This document shows, in pieces, positions 14,819-22,308 of a stretch of 25,081 bases of DNA. Source of the stretch: a virus; IMG/VR virus record IMGVR_UViG_3300020400_000035, positions 1 through 25,081 of that record. One strand, written 5' to 3'. Numbering within the stretch: position 1 is the stretch's first letter; each line of letters begins with the position of its first letter. The position numbers were made by a program, and so were the translations under genes. A model generated the notes under the pieces. That model worked only from the letters and a program-made list of their open reading frames with translations, ran no database searches and was not told the DNA's origin.

Positions 14819-15175
14819 ATGACAGACAATAGACCATTATGTAGTAAATGTAAGTCTAGACCCAGTGCCTTTAATTATAAAAAAGGTGATAAGACCTATT
14901 ATCGTAAAATGTGCGACAAATGTATACGTTTAAGCAAGGGCAAAGGCATAAGTTCTACGGCTACATGGCAACAACACGGATACAAAAAGAAAGCCATATG
15001 TGAGAAGTGTGGTTTCAAAGCCAAACATCATGCACAATTAGATGTGTATCATGTAGATGGCGATTTACGTAATAGTGCTGTTAATAATTTAAAAACTATA
15101 TGTGCCAACTGTCAAAGAATTATGACCATGGAAGAATTTAAATGGCGTCAAGGTGATTTAATGCCTGATATTTAA
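14819..15175 (+). CDS. Small HNH-like zinc protein
   Basis: Protein of 118 residues with four Cys pairs: C8-x2-C11, C32-x2-C35, C61-x2-C64 and C95-x2-C98. The second half has the HNH pattern: CEKCGF, then VYHVDGDLRNSAVNNLKTICANC, with H78, D80 and N90 as candidate active-site residues. The final HNH histidine position reads Gln (CANCQ), so activity is uncertain; endonuclease and plain zinc-ribbon DNA-binding are both possible. It is an isolated plus-strand gene between dNMP kinase and gp18, as mobile HNH genes often are. Its stop overlaps the convergent dNMP kinase stop by 4 bases, with no terminator between. Confidence 0.8.
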   Translation: MTDNRPLCSKCKSRPSAFNYKKGDKTYYRKMCDKCIRLSKGKGISSTATWQQHGYKKKAICEKCGFKAKHHAQLDVYHVDGDLRNSAVNNLKTICANCQRIMTMEEFKWRQGDLMPDI

Positions 15176-15834
15176 AATATTTGAGTTGCTTTTTTGTCTT
15201 TTGATACTCTAGATAATACTTTGGCAACACTGTTAACTTTGTCAGTCAACTGTTCTAATGTACCGTTATTTTCAATTATAAAGTCCACTAGCACACCTGT
15301 ATGATCCCACTCACTTGCATGTATACCAATATCCGATAATTGTTGTTCAGCGAATGCATCTCCTTCTTGTGCTTGTTTGGCTAATTCAGTCCAATGTGGA
15401 TCTTCTCCACGTTTTACTCTAATAGTAAATCCGCCCATCTGTTTTACAAATGCCAGTTCATTTCTAAATCTACAATCAGTAATAATTGTTGGTTTTTGAC
15501 CGCCTGCAATATATCTATGTTCTAAACTATCTAACCAAATTTTGTGATGGAAAGATTCTCTCATTATTTCAGTACCAATAATTTGCAATGCAAGCCTTGG
15601 TGTAAAATTTTTGATTGCTAGTTTAGTTGCCCAGTAGGGATCAACACATTCTCTAAAATGCCTACTGTGATCAGTGTCACCTTCCAACGTTTTTCTGGGC
15701 CAATTAAATATATTTGATACAGCATCTTTCAATGGTGCCGCAAATGAGTCTCTTTTATAGTCGTGTTGTGATGCTAAAATATCTGCAACAGTATTTTTAC
15801 CACTGCCGATCCAGCCTACTAATCCAATAATCAA
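15172..15834 (-). CDS. 1: Deoxynucleoside monophosphate kinase (T4 gp1-like)
   Basis: Phosphorylates dNMPs to dNDPs to feed phage DNA synthesis. Protein of 220 residues (T4 gp1: 241). P-loop GLVGWIGSGKNT with K13, then a DSFAAPLKD segment, the DTDHSRHFRE lid-like region, ALQIIGTEIMRESF, and IITDCRFRNELAFVKQMGG, all typical of the family. The start is TTG at 15834, one base after the TAA of the upstream gene, with a GAGGTGG ribosome-binding site inside the upstream coding end, so it is translationally coupled. It is transcribed from the early promoter ahead of the 86-residue gene, as suits a nucleotide-metabolism gene. Confidence 0.93.
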   Translation of the reverse strand: MIIGLVGWIGSGKNTVADILASQHDYKRDSFAAPLKDAVSNIFNWPRKTLEGDTDHSRHFRECVDPYWATKLAIKNFTPRLALQIIGTEIMRESFHHKIWLDSLEHRYIAGGQKPTIITDCRFRNELAFVKQMGGFTIRVKRGEDPHWTELAKQAQEGDAFAEQQLSDIGIHASEWDHTGVLVDFIIENNGTLEQLTDKVNSVAKVLSRVSKDKKATQIF

Positions 15835-15835
15835 T

Positions 15836-16096
15836 TTACCACCTCAATTTTAATTGTGTTGCAATGTCTTTGTTATCAACTTTTACAGTCAATTCATCAC
15901 AACCAGCATCTTCCCAATGCCAGTCTTTTTCATATTTGTAACCAAGCATACCCATATAGTTGGCAACTCTAGCCACTGCATCAACTTCTCTGTAGTTGGC
16001 ATTCAAAGCACCACCTTCAACACTGGTACCTGTTGATTGTCCTATATATTCATCTCTTTTGGAAATTTTATCTATATCTAAAGTAACTTCAATCAT
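15836..16096 (-). CDS. Small protein coupled to dNMP kinase, function unknown
   Basis: Protein of 86 residues, acidic, with a central helical segment (REVDAVARVANYMGMLGYKY) and beta-like ends (MIEVTLDIDKI; DELTVKVDNKDIATQLKLRW). It begins an early two-gene unit with dNMP kinase (stop TAA, one base, then TTG). The -10 of its promoter lies 8 nt before the ATG, so transcription should start 1-3 nt before the start codon: another near-leaderless gene with no ribosome-binding site. No homology recognised. Confidence 0.75.
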   Translation of the reverse strand: MIEVTLDIDKISKRDEYIGQSTGTSVEGGALNANYREVDAVARVANYMGMLGYKYEKDWHWEDAGCDELTVKVDNKDIATQLKLRW

Positions 16097-16104
16097 GTTA
16101 CTAT

Positions 16105-16131
16105 ATTATAACATTATTCAAATCTTGTCAA
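16105..16131 (-). promoter_or_regulatory. Sigma70-like early promoter for the 86-residue gene and dNMP kinase
   Basis: Minus strand -35 TTGACA (16126-16131), 15-bp spacer, -10 TATAAT (16105-16110). Both hexamers are consensus; the spacer is short. The ATG at 16096 is about where transcription begins. Confidence 0.65.
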
Positions 16132-16137
16132 ATGAAA

Positions 16138-16887
16138 TTATCCAATTATTATACCAAGTGGATCACCACCATCTGTATAGTTTCTAATTTCTTCTTCTAA
16201 CCTATCCATTGTAGATTGTGCTTCTGCTTTAAGATCAGCACCATTTAGTGTAACTCCACCTTGTGCACCAGGTAACTGGCCAAATTTTGATCTTGCTTCG
16301 CCTAACATCATTTTACACTGTGCGAGTGCATATTCTCTTATCCATGACTTTGCGTATGGATCATCTAATAACGTTTCATCTGTACGTTTCATATAAACTT
16401 GTAATAATAATGTTTCTGCATTTCTTGGTCTTCTAATAATTGTAAATTTTTTAGTTACTGTGTCCCAAGTAAAATTAATTTTGTTACCAAACAATCTACC
16501 AACTGTTTCTTGATATTGACTGAATGCTTCCCAAGTAGTTAAACCACCAATTCTACCTGCTTGTAAAAAGTATAAGTTGGTATATGCAATTTCAAAAGGA
16601 TCAACGTCAATACCTGATTGCTGATCTGATCCTAATGCACGTCTAAATGTTTCACGTACTTCGATTACTTCATTTGGTAATGTGTATTCATTTATGTCTT
16701 TTTGCATTTGTAAAAATAATGTTGCTTCTTCATTAGCATTTGACGATCTTTGTCTAAATCTATCAAAAGCCATGTCCAAACCTTGATTGTAGTGTTTTGG
16801 ATCAAGCTCAACATCAACCATACCATCACCAAGTAGGTTACGCATATCTTCAATAATTTTGTCTCTATTAGATTTTACTTTGGCCAT
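16138..16887 (-). CDS. 13: gp13 neck protein
   Basis: Neck protein that completes the head after packaging and joins head to tail together with gp14. Protein of 249 residues (T4 gp13: 309). The N-terminal pattern LLGDGMVDVELDPKHYNQGLDMAFDRF is the recognisable gp13/connector signature (short helix, V-E-L, then helix). The body has paired beta-strands (FTWDTVTKKFTIIRRPRN) and a C-terminal helix bundle (WIREYALAQCKMMLGEARSK; STMDRLEEEIRNYTDGGDPLG). The start is supported by AGGA 9 nt before the ATG and a late box at 16906-16911. Unlike T4, gp14 and gp15 lie on the opposite strand. Confidence 0.9.
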   Translation of the reverse strand: MAKVKSNRDKIIEDMRNLLGDGMVDVELDPKHYNQGLDMAFDRFRQRSSNANEEATLFLQMQKDINEYTLPNEVIEVRETFRRALGSDQQSGIDVDPFEIAYTNLYFLQAGRIGGLTTWEAFSQYQETVGRLFGNKINFTWDTVTKKFTIIRRPRNAETLLLQVYMKRTDETLLDDPYAKSWIREYALAQCKMMLGEARSKFGQLPGAQGGVTLNGADLKAEAQSTMDRLEEEIRNYTDGGDPLGIIIG

Positions 16888-16905
16888 TTTAATATCCTAT
16901 ACTTG

Positions 16906-16911
16906 TATTTA
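16906..16911 (-). promoter_or_regulatory. Late promoter box TAAATA for gp13
   Basis: AAATAAATACAAGTAT on the minus strand, just before the stop codon of the upstream gene ends, leaving a leader of about 13-15 nt with AGGA. It shares TAAATACAAGTAT with the box before the 745-residue gene, but here the ATG is further downstream. Confidence 0.6.
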
Positions 16912-16916
16912 TTTCC

Positions 16917-17855
16917 TTATTGGAAAATACGGAGTAGTATAGTTTCCTTATTTAATCTTCCGTTAAGTTTAGTTTCAGTCGTAGATAGTGCGTTAAAAGT
17001 GTTCTTAATCGCTTGTAAACCCCCCGTATTTAGCTTTTCCAGGACATCTTGGGGTTTACGTACTGTTTTCTGTAAAGCCGTGCTTAGATCGTAATTTAAT
17101 AGGGTTGTGCCTTTGAGTGTTAAACCATGATGTTTATGTGTGGCTTCATATATACCCAGTTTCCTGTTTTTAGTATTGAATACTACCACTGCTGTACAAC
17201 CTGGTAAATTAATAGGTTGTTCAGACACTAATTTTAGATCTTTATCTTCTGGTTTATATTTGACTTTGGCCGCTAGTTTTTCTTTTGAAGGTGGCTTATA
17301 CTTGCGTGGCTTACGTTGTTTCTTTTTATTTGCTTCCCATAATTCACAATCTTTGTATACACGTTCCCACCAAGCAATATGCTGTTTCATTTGAGATTTA
17401 GAATAAGATTCAAAACTTTCTACGTAATCTTGTTGTTCATCTGTACGATCTTTTGGCTTGATATCTCTATATTCTAGCCCTTTTACTTGCTCATCAATAT
17501 ATACATCTACTTGTTGTTTAAGCATTTTCATAAAAGCACCAGGAATATCGTTACTAAGAAAGTAGTGATATGCTTTAAATTTCTTTGGATCTTCATCTCT
17601 TGCCCATACATTTTCAAAGGCATCATCTATATCGCCAACAATATACATCAACCTTCTACGCATACGATCTTGTATCGAAGGGCGTTTTGGCTTTTCTTCA
17701 ACTGGCTCTATTTCAGTTGGTTTTTCTTCAACTGTTTTTTCTTCTACAGGCTGTTCAGCTACTTCTGGTGCATTTTCGCTACGATTTTCGTCTAAACGCC
17801 TTAGGAAATCTGGTATATCCAGCAATTTATCGTTTTTCAATTTTTTCTCATCCAT
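16917..17855 (-). CDS. Conserved T4-like phage hypothetical protein
   Basis: Protein of 312 residues. N-terminal 20 residues (PDFLRRLDEN) precede an acidic Glu/Pro/Lys repeat (about 30-58, with VEEKTVEEKPTEIEPVEEKP). Then comes a helical, charged middle (60-190) and a basic Lys/Pro stretch. The C-terminal domain (about 205-312) has CTAVVVFNTKNRKLGIYEAT, GLTLKGTTLLNYD and LNGRLNKETILLRIF. From memory the C-terminal pattern resembles a hypothetical protein conserved across cyanophages and relatives; no function is known to me. It has a consensus sigma70-like promoter, unlike the neighbouring late structural genes, so it may be expressed early. Confidence 0.85.
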   Translation of the reverse strand: MDEKKLKNDKLLDIPDFLRRLDENRSENAPEVAEQPVEEKTVEEKPTEIEPVEEKPKRPSIQDRMRRRLMYIVGDIDDAFENVWARDEDPKKFKAYHYFLSNDIPGAFMKMLKQQVDVYIDEQVKGLEYRDIKPKDRTDEQQDYVESFESYSKSQMKQHIAWWERVYKDCELWEANKKKQRKPRKYKPPSKEKLAAKVKYKPEDKDLKLVSEQPINLPGCTAVVVFNTKNRKLGIYEATHKHHGLTLKGTTLLNYDLSTALQKTVRKPQDVLEKLNTGGLQAIKNTFNALSTTETKLNGRLNKETILLRIFQ

Positions 17856-17872
17856 ACTGCTATATATACATC

Positions 17873-17900
17873 ATTATACATAATTCGCTAGTTTTGTCAA
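17873..17900 (-). promoter_or_regulatory. Sigma70-like promoter for the 312-residue gene
   Basis: Minus strand -35 TTGACA (17895-17900), 16-bp spacer, consensus -10 TATAAT (17873-17878). Predicted start about 17866, leaving an 11-nt leader without a ribosome-binding site. A TATATATA run (17861-17868) also lies 5 nt before the ATG. Confidence 0.7.
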
Positions 17901-17912
17901 TCTTTGATTGAA

Positions 17913-17918
17913 TAAATA
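17913..17918 (+). promoter_or_regulatory. Late promoter box TAAATA for gp14-gp15
   Basis: GAATAAATAGTTATAC, plus strand, with AAAGGA 7 nt before the ATG at 17940. The 84-bp gap 17856-17939 therefore holds a divergent pair: an early-type promoter leftward and a late-type promoter rightward. Confidence 0.55.
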
Positions 17919-17939
17919 GTTATACAAAAGGATATTGAC

Positions 17940-19778
17940 ATGCCACGACTGAGCTTATGGAAACCACAAAAAGGTAACGATTACAAAATGATAGATCGTG
18001 TGATCCGCGAACATTTTAATGTTGGTGGTACTGGCGTATTCATACACAAATACCTTGGTCCACATGCTCAAGCAAACAGTACAGACAGCACACAACCTGA
18101 TAATTCTGTGGTACGTCCTAACAATATACAAGATTTATTATTTCTAGAAAACAGAGATCGCAAGTATGATGCTGATGTTTATGATATGCGTGGTGTATAT
18201 CAGGTACAAGATTCAGATTTTGATCTAACACAATTTGGTGCATTTTTATCCAACGATACTATCTATATGACATTTCATTTAAATGAAATGATTAATATTT
18301 TAGGTAGAAAATTAATGAGTGGTGATGTATTAGAATTACCACATCAACGTGATGACACCATGTTAGATATGGCACGTTTAGAGTTTACCACAAAGCCAGC
18401 AAAAAAATTTAGAAAAGGCGAAACCATTACAGGTGCAACAAGTGGTACAACTGCGACAGTGATAAATTATAATCACGATGCAAAAGTTTTAAGAATGGTC
18501 ACTGATGGAGATTTTACAGTTGGTGAAACTGTTACAGGTACATCAAGTTCTGCCGCAGGAGAAGTTGCGGCTTATTATCCAGAAGGACCACAAGCAATCA
18601 ACAGATATTATGTAATCGAAGACGCGGCAAGAGGCAGTGAAGGTTATTCGCCAACTTGGTATCCGCACATTTGGAGAGTTAAATGTACTCCATTAGTAGA
18701 CAGTCCAGAGTTTTCAGATATACTTGGTACTGGTGAACAAAAAGATGATTTACGAAATTTAATTTCTACATATCAATCAGAAATTGATATAGGTGATGCA
18801 ATTGTCAATCAAGCACAAACAGAAGTTCCTAAAAAAGGTTACGAAACTGCACACCTATATGTGAACAAAGCAGACCAATTTATTCCTGGTAGTTTATATG
18901 GACATTGGCAAACCAATGTTGCGTCATTTAAACTATATGAATCAACGGAATCAAATTGGCAAACATTTGATCACTTTGTAAGTTCAACGGCACCAACTGC
19001 TAATTTTAAAAACGGTGACTATTGGTTAGACACAGCAAACACCAACTGGGGATTATATGTTGGTAACGGTACTGTGTGGAACAGCCAGGCTGTATCAGTA
19101 GTTGACTCGGCAAATATTGATGGCAGTACTAAAACACCAATATCATCATATGTACCTTCAAATGATTATGCTGTAGTAGTTTCAGATAGAAACGTTGGTG
19201 CAACGTATTTCAAAAAAGTTGCAAATGGTTCATGGGTAAAAATTGCAACAGATTCAACAACGACTGGTTTACTTGGAGTAGATGTTGCAATAGGAACAAC
19301 TCAACCTTCAACTAATACAAGTGGTAAAATTTGGTGGAGAACAGAAACTGAAAATGGTTTAAACATTTCATTTAAAAAATATTCTTCAACAACAGACAGT
19401 TGGGTTACACAAGATATTAAACTACACTCAAGTCAAGATTCAGCCAACAATGCATTTGGATTTAGTAATAAAGTTGGTGTACATGCCGGATCGGCAACAC
19501 CACCGAATGGTATTGCAATAGCACACACAGGTTCTAGTTTCCCAAGTTCATTAAACGATGGAGACTATGTATTACGTACTGATTATGAACCAAACAGATT
19601 ATTCAAGAAAGCTGGAAATAGATTTATTAGAATATCAGATGACCATAGAGGTAGTTATTCTGCGGCAAATAGAATATTAAATACATTTATAGAAAACACA
19701 AACACTAATACAGATAATACAGATGGTAAAGAGCAACAAGGATTAAGTAAAGCAGTTAAACCTAGGACGGATGTATAA
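17940..19778 (+). CDS. 14: gp14-like neck protein with inserted beta modules
   Basis: Neck/head-completion protein acting with gp13. Protein of 612 residues against 256 in T4. Core elements: GGTGVFIHKYLGP (29-41), FLENRDRKYDADVYDMRGVY (68-87), FDLTQFGAFLSNDTIYMTFH (94-113), GRKLMSGDVLELPH (122-135), and RYYVIEDAARGSEGYSPTWY then HIWRVKCTPL (222-252). Two insertions enlarge it: residues 155-215, two copies of a GETITG/GETVTG-type motif, and residues 345-570, a tryptophan-rich module whose first 150 residues align with part of the gp18 insertion (GDYWLDTANTNWGLY here, GTYWLDTASTNWGVY in gp18). Its stop overlaps the gp15 start (TAATG). Assignment relies on motif order and on the adjacent gp15. 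Confidence 0.85.
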   Translation: MPRLSLWKPQKGNDYKMIDRVIREHFNVGGTGVFIHKYLGPHAQANSTDSTQPDNSVVRPNNIQDLLFLENRDRKYDADVYDMRGVYQVQDSDFDLTQFGAFLSNDTIYMTFHLNEMINILGRKLMSGDVLELPHQRDDTMLDMARLEFTTKPAKKFRKGETITGATSGTTATVINYNHDAKVLRMVTDGDFTVGETVTGTSSSAAGEVAAYYPEGPQAINRYYVIEDAARGSEGYSPTWYPHIWRVKCTPLVDSPEFSDILGTGEQKDDLRNLISTYQSEIDIGDAIVNQAQTEVPKKGYETAHLYVNKADQFIPGSLYGHWQTNVASFKLYESTESNWQTFDHFVSSTAPTANFKNGDYWLDTANTNWGLYVGNGTVWNSQAVSVVDSANIDGSTKTPISSYVPSNDYAVVVSDRNVGATYFKKVANGSWVKIATDSTTTGLLGVDVAIGTTQPSTNTSGKIWWRTETENGLNISFKKYSSTTDSWVTQDIKLHSSQDSANNAFGFSNKVGVHAGSATPPNGIAIAHTGSSFPSSLNDGDYVLRTDYEPNRLFKKAGNRFIRISDDHRGSYSAANRILNTFIENTNTNTDNTDGKEQQGLSKAVKPRTDV

Positions 19779-21151
19779 TGGCACAATTTTGGTATGATCA
19801 ACAGATAAGAAGATACTTATTACAATTTGTACGTATCTTTAATGGCTTTCAAATTGAGAGTGGTCAAAAAAATGCCGGTGGTACATCTTCACAAGTTTAT
19901 AGAACTGTACCAATGCGTTATGCAGATATGTCAAGAATGGTTGCACACGTATTGCGTGGTAACACAGAAAACGCATTAAACTCTACACCATTTATGACTT
20001 GCCATGTTGCTAATTTAAATGTTGCAAGAGAACGTAGACACGATCCTAAATTAATTTCAGCACAGCAAATTCAAGAACGAAAATATGATTCTGTTAATGA
20101 TCAATACACAGCAGAATTAGGTAATACTTATACAGTAGAACGTTACATGCCTGTGCCTTATGATTTAACCATTAACGTTGACGTTTGGTGTTCAAACACA
20201 GAACAAAAATTACAACTATTAGAACAAATATTAACTTTGTTTAATCCAACAGTAGAAATACAAGCAAACACAAATCCGTTAGATTGGACAAACATTACAG
20301 TTGTTGAATTAATTGATATACAATGGTCATCAAGATCTGTTCCTCAAGGAGTAGATTCTCAATTAGATATTGCTACACTTATTTTCCAAGTTCCAATTTG
20401 GATTAACCCCCCAGCAAAAGTTAAAAAGCAATCAATCATACAATCTATTATCAATAGAATTCACTTAGATGACAATTTATCTGATTTAGAATATGATAAA
20501 AATATGTCAGATTTTTTTGAACAATTTAGTAATCTTGAAGAAATTGTTGTTACACCACAAGATGCACAGGTTGATGTAACTGGTAATACTGTAAGTCTGT
20601 TAAATGCACATGGTATTAATGAAGGTTATTCTTGGAAAGAATTCTTTGAACAATACGGAGAATTCCAAGCATCTACGTCAAAATTAAAATTAAGAAGAGC
20701 GTCTGATATTGAAGATTCGACACAAGACATTGTTGGAACAATTGCTTATAATCCAACAAATGATAACCAATTAATTTTTACAATCGATTCAGCAACATTA
20801 CCAACCAATACTCAAAATGCTGTATTAAAAATTATTGATCCTCAAAAAAATCAACCAGGAGATGGTACACTAGCAGGACAACAAGCTGGCCAAAGATATT
20901 TAATTATTAATGATATTGTACAAAATTCTAGTAACTGGGGTAATGTAGTTGCATCTACAAATGATATTATCGAATTTGATGGTATACATTGGAATGTATC
21001 TTTTGATGCAAGTGTAAATGGATCAACTCCACAATATGTTACAAACAGTACTACAAATTATCAATACAAATGGAATGGTACTGAATGGATCGACACTTAC
21101 CAAGGTCAATACAAACCAGGTTATTGGATACTAAATTTAGCAGGCATTTAA
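19778..21151 (+). CDS. 15: gp15-like tail sheath stabiliser/terminator protein
   Basis: Caps the finished tail, stabilising tube and sheath for head attachment. Protein of 457 residues (T4 gp15: 272). N-terminus AQFWYDQQIRRYLLQFVRIF matches the T4 pattern of F-x-Y-x3-x-RRY. VPMRYADMSRMVAHVLRG (44-61), then LTINVDVWCSNTEQKLQLLE and QILTLFNPTVEIQ follow the T4 order, ending with FQVPIWINPPAKVKK. The C-terminal 200 residues are extra beta-rich sequence (NDIIEFDGIHWNVSFDAS; YQYKWNGTEWIDTYQGQYKP) resembling cyanophage gp15 tails. It is translationally coupled to gp14. Confidence 0.92.
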   Translation: MAQFWYDQQIRRYLLQFVRIFNGFQIESGQKNAGGTSSQVYRTVPMRYADMSRMVAHVLRGNTENALNSTPFMTCHVANLNVARERRHDPKLISAQQIQERKYDSVNDQYTAELGNTYTVERYMPVPYDLTINVDVWCSNTEQKLQLLEQILTLFNPTVEIQANTNPLDWTNITVVELIDIQWSSRSVPQGVDSQLDIATLIFQVPIWINPPAKVKKQSIIQSIINRIHLDDNLSDLEYDKNMSDFFEQFSNLEEIVVTPQDAQVDVTGNTVSLLNAHGINEGYSWKEFFEQYGEFQASTSKLKLRRASDIEDSTQDIVGTIAYNPTNDNQLIFTIDSATLPTNTQNAVLKIIDPQKNQPGDGTLAGQQAGQRYLIINDIVQNSSNWGNVVASTNDIIEFDGIHWNVSFDASVNGSTPQYVTNSTTNYQYKWNGTEWIDTYQGQYKPGYWILNLAGI

Positions 21152-21155
21152 CACA

Positions 21156-21186
21156 TTGACTAAATTGTAAAACCGTGCTATAAATA
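21156..21186 (+). promoter_or_regulatory. Combined early/late promoter for the Nudix gene
   Basis: -35 TTGACT (21156-21161), 17-bp spacer, -10 TATAAA (21179-21184), which is also the start of an exact late box TATAAATA (21179-21186). The ATG at 21192 lies 5 nt past the box; either mode gives a transcript starting at or one base before the ATG. No ribosome-binding site. Confidence 0.68.
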
Positions 21187-21191
21187 TATGT

Positions 21192-21614
21192 ATGTACGAT
21201 GCCGTAGGAGCCACTTTTTTATCAAAAGATACGAAAAAATTTTGTCTTAACATGCGATCAAAAAAAGTAAGTAATCCAGGAACTTGGAGTTTTTGGGGTG
21301 GCAAAGTAGAAAAAGGCGAAACAGTGATTGGTGCTCTTAAACGAGAAATAAAAGAAGAAATTGGATTTGTTCCTAAAATTATTAAAATACATCCACTAGA
21401 TATCTATCAAAGTAATGATGGTCATTTTATGTATCATACATTTGTTATTGTTACACCAACTGAATTTGAACCAAATATAAATCACGAATCACAAGATTAT
21501 TGTTGGTCAAAATTAAGAAAATTACCAAGACCGTTACACCAAGGTGCACGTAAAACATTGTTAGATAAAAACAATGTTAAAAAATTAAATTTAATCGTAA
21601 ATAGTACTGATTAA
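21192..21614 (+). CDS. Nudix hydrolase
   Basis: Hydrolyses a nucleoside diphosphate linked to another moiety. Protein of 140 residues with an exact Nudix box G-x5-E-x7-REUxEExGU at residues 37-59 (G37, E43, R51, E52, E55, E56, G58), preceded by WSFWGGKVEKGE. The catalytic metal-binding glutamates are intact. T4 encodes a Nudix enzyme (NudE) acting on dinucleoside and ADP-ribose substrates; substrate here is unknown. It lies among tail genes but has its own early-type promoter, so it is probably a metabolic or host-takeover gene lodged in a late block. The following gene starts 22 nt after its stop. Confidence 0.93.
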   Translation: MYDAVGATFLSKDTKKFCLNMRSKKVSNPGTWSFWGGKVEKGETVIGALKREIKEEIGFVPKIIKIHPLDIYQSNDGHFMYHTFVIVTPTEFEPNINHESQDYCWSKLRKLPRPLHQGARKTLLDKNNVKKLNLIVNSTD

Positions 21615-21636
21615 AAATAAACACAGGATATAAACA

Positions 21637-22308
21637 TTGTCAAGAATTATTAATTTTAACCAGGCTAAAATAGCTCATAGTTTTGAGAAATTTTCTCGAG
21701 ATGGTGTTATAACTGATGATATTTTAGAAAACATTAATGCTAACTTTCATTTCGAAAGCGACATTAAAGACGTATTAAATGAATATTCAGATCGTGATCA
21801 AAAACGTTTTTACGAAATATTACTTGATATAAAAGATGCTGTAAAACAAATGACTAGTGATGAAAATATGGATATTAGGTTTTCATTAGAAGATGAATAT
21901 TTTAATCTGTTGCAAAACTTAGAATCAAATGATCCAAAATATAAGATTCCATCAATACTAATAAAATACAGAAAAGATATAAATCCTATACGTGCATTAA
22001 AATTTGAATTACAAGAAATTATGGCAATGTATACTGTCGACGATGATTATCATTTGTGGTTAATAAAAGAATTTAAACGTGAAGACAAAATTAAAGAAAT
22101 TATATTTGCAGTAAAAAATGACATAATCAAAATTGTCGAAATGCAAAAAAAATTCAAACGTGCTAAAAAGAAATACTCATATTTTGTGTTACCAATGAGT
22201 TATTATCACTGCATTGAAATGGAAGCTGATATGGTTAGTTGGATAAAAACTTTACAAGAATTTTTAGTTTGGAGTACGCAAGATGATATTAAAAAACGTT
22301 ACGATTAA
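21637..22308 (+). CDS. Charged helical protein, function unknown
   Basis: Protein of 223 residues, almost wholly predicted helical and Lys/Asp/Glu-rich (DRDQKRFYEILLDIKDAVKQ; IIEVMQ-like and KKFKRAKKKYSYFVLPMSYY further on). It starts at TTG (21637) with AGGA 8 nt upstream; no earlier ATG is in frame and the next Met is far inside. It is probably co-transcribed with the Nudix gene. Its stop overlaps the convergent fibre-gene stop by four bases, with no terminator between. No signal peptide or membrane segment; no family recognised. Confidence 0.75.
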   Translation: MSRIINFNQAKIAHSFEKFSRDGVITDDILENINANFHFESDIKDVLNEYSDRDQKRFYEILLDIKDAVKQMTSDENMDIRFSLEDEYFNLLQNLESNDPKYKIPSILIKYRKDINPIRALKFELQEIMAMYTVDDDYHLWLIKEFKREDKIKEIIFAVKNDIIKIVEMQKKFKRAKKKYSYFVLPMSYYHCIEMEADMVSWIKTLQEFLVWSTQDDIKKRYD

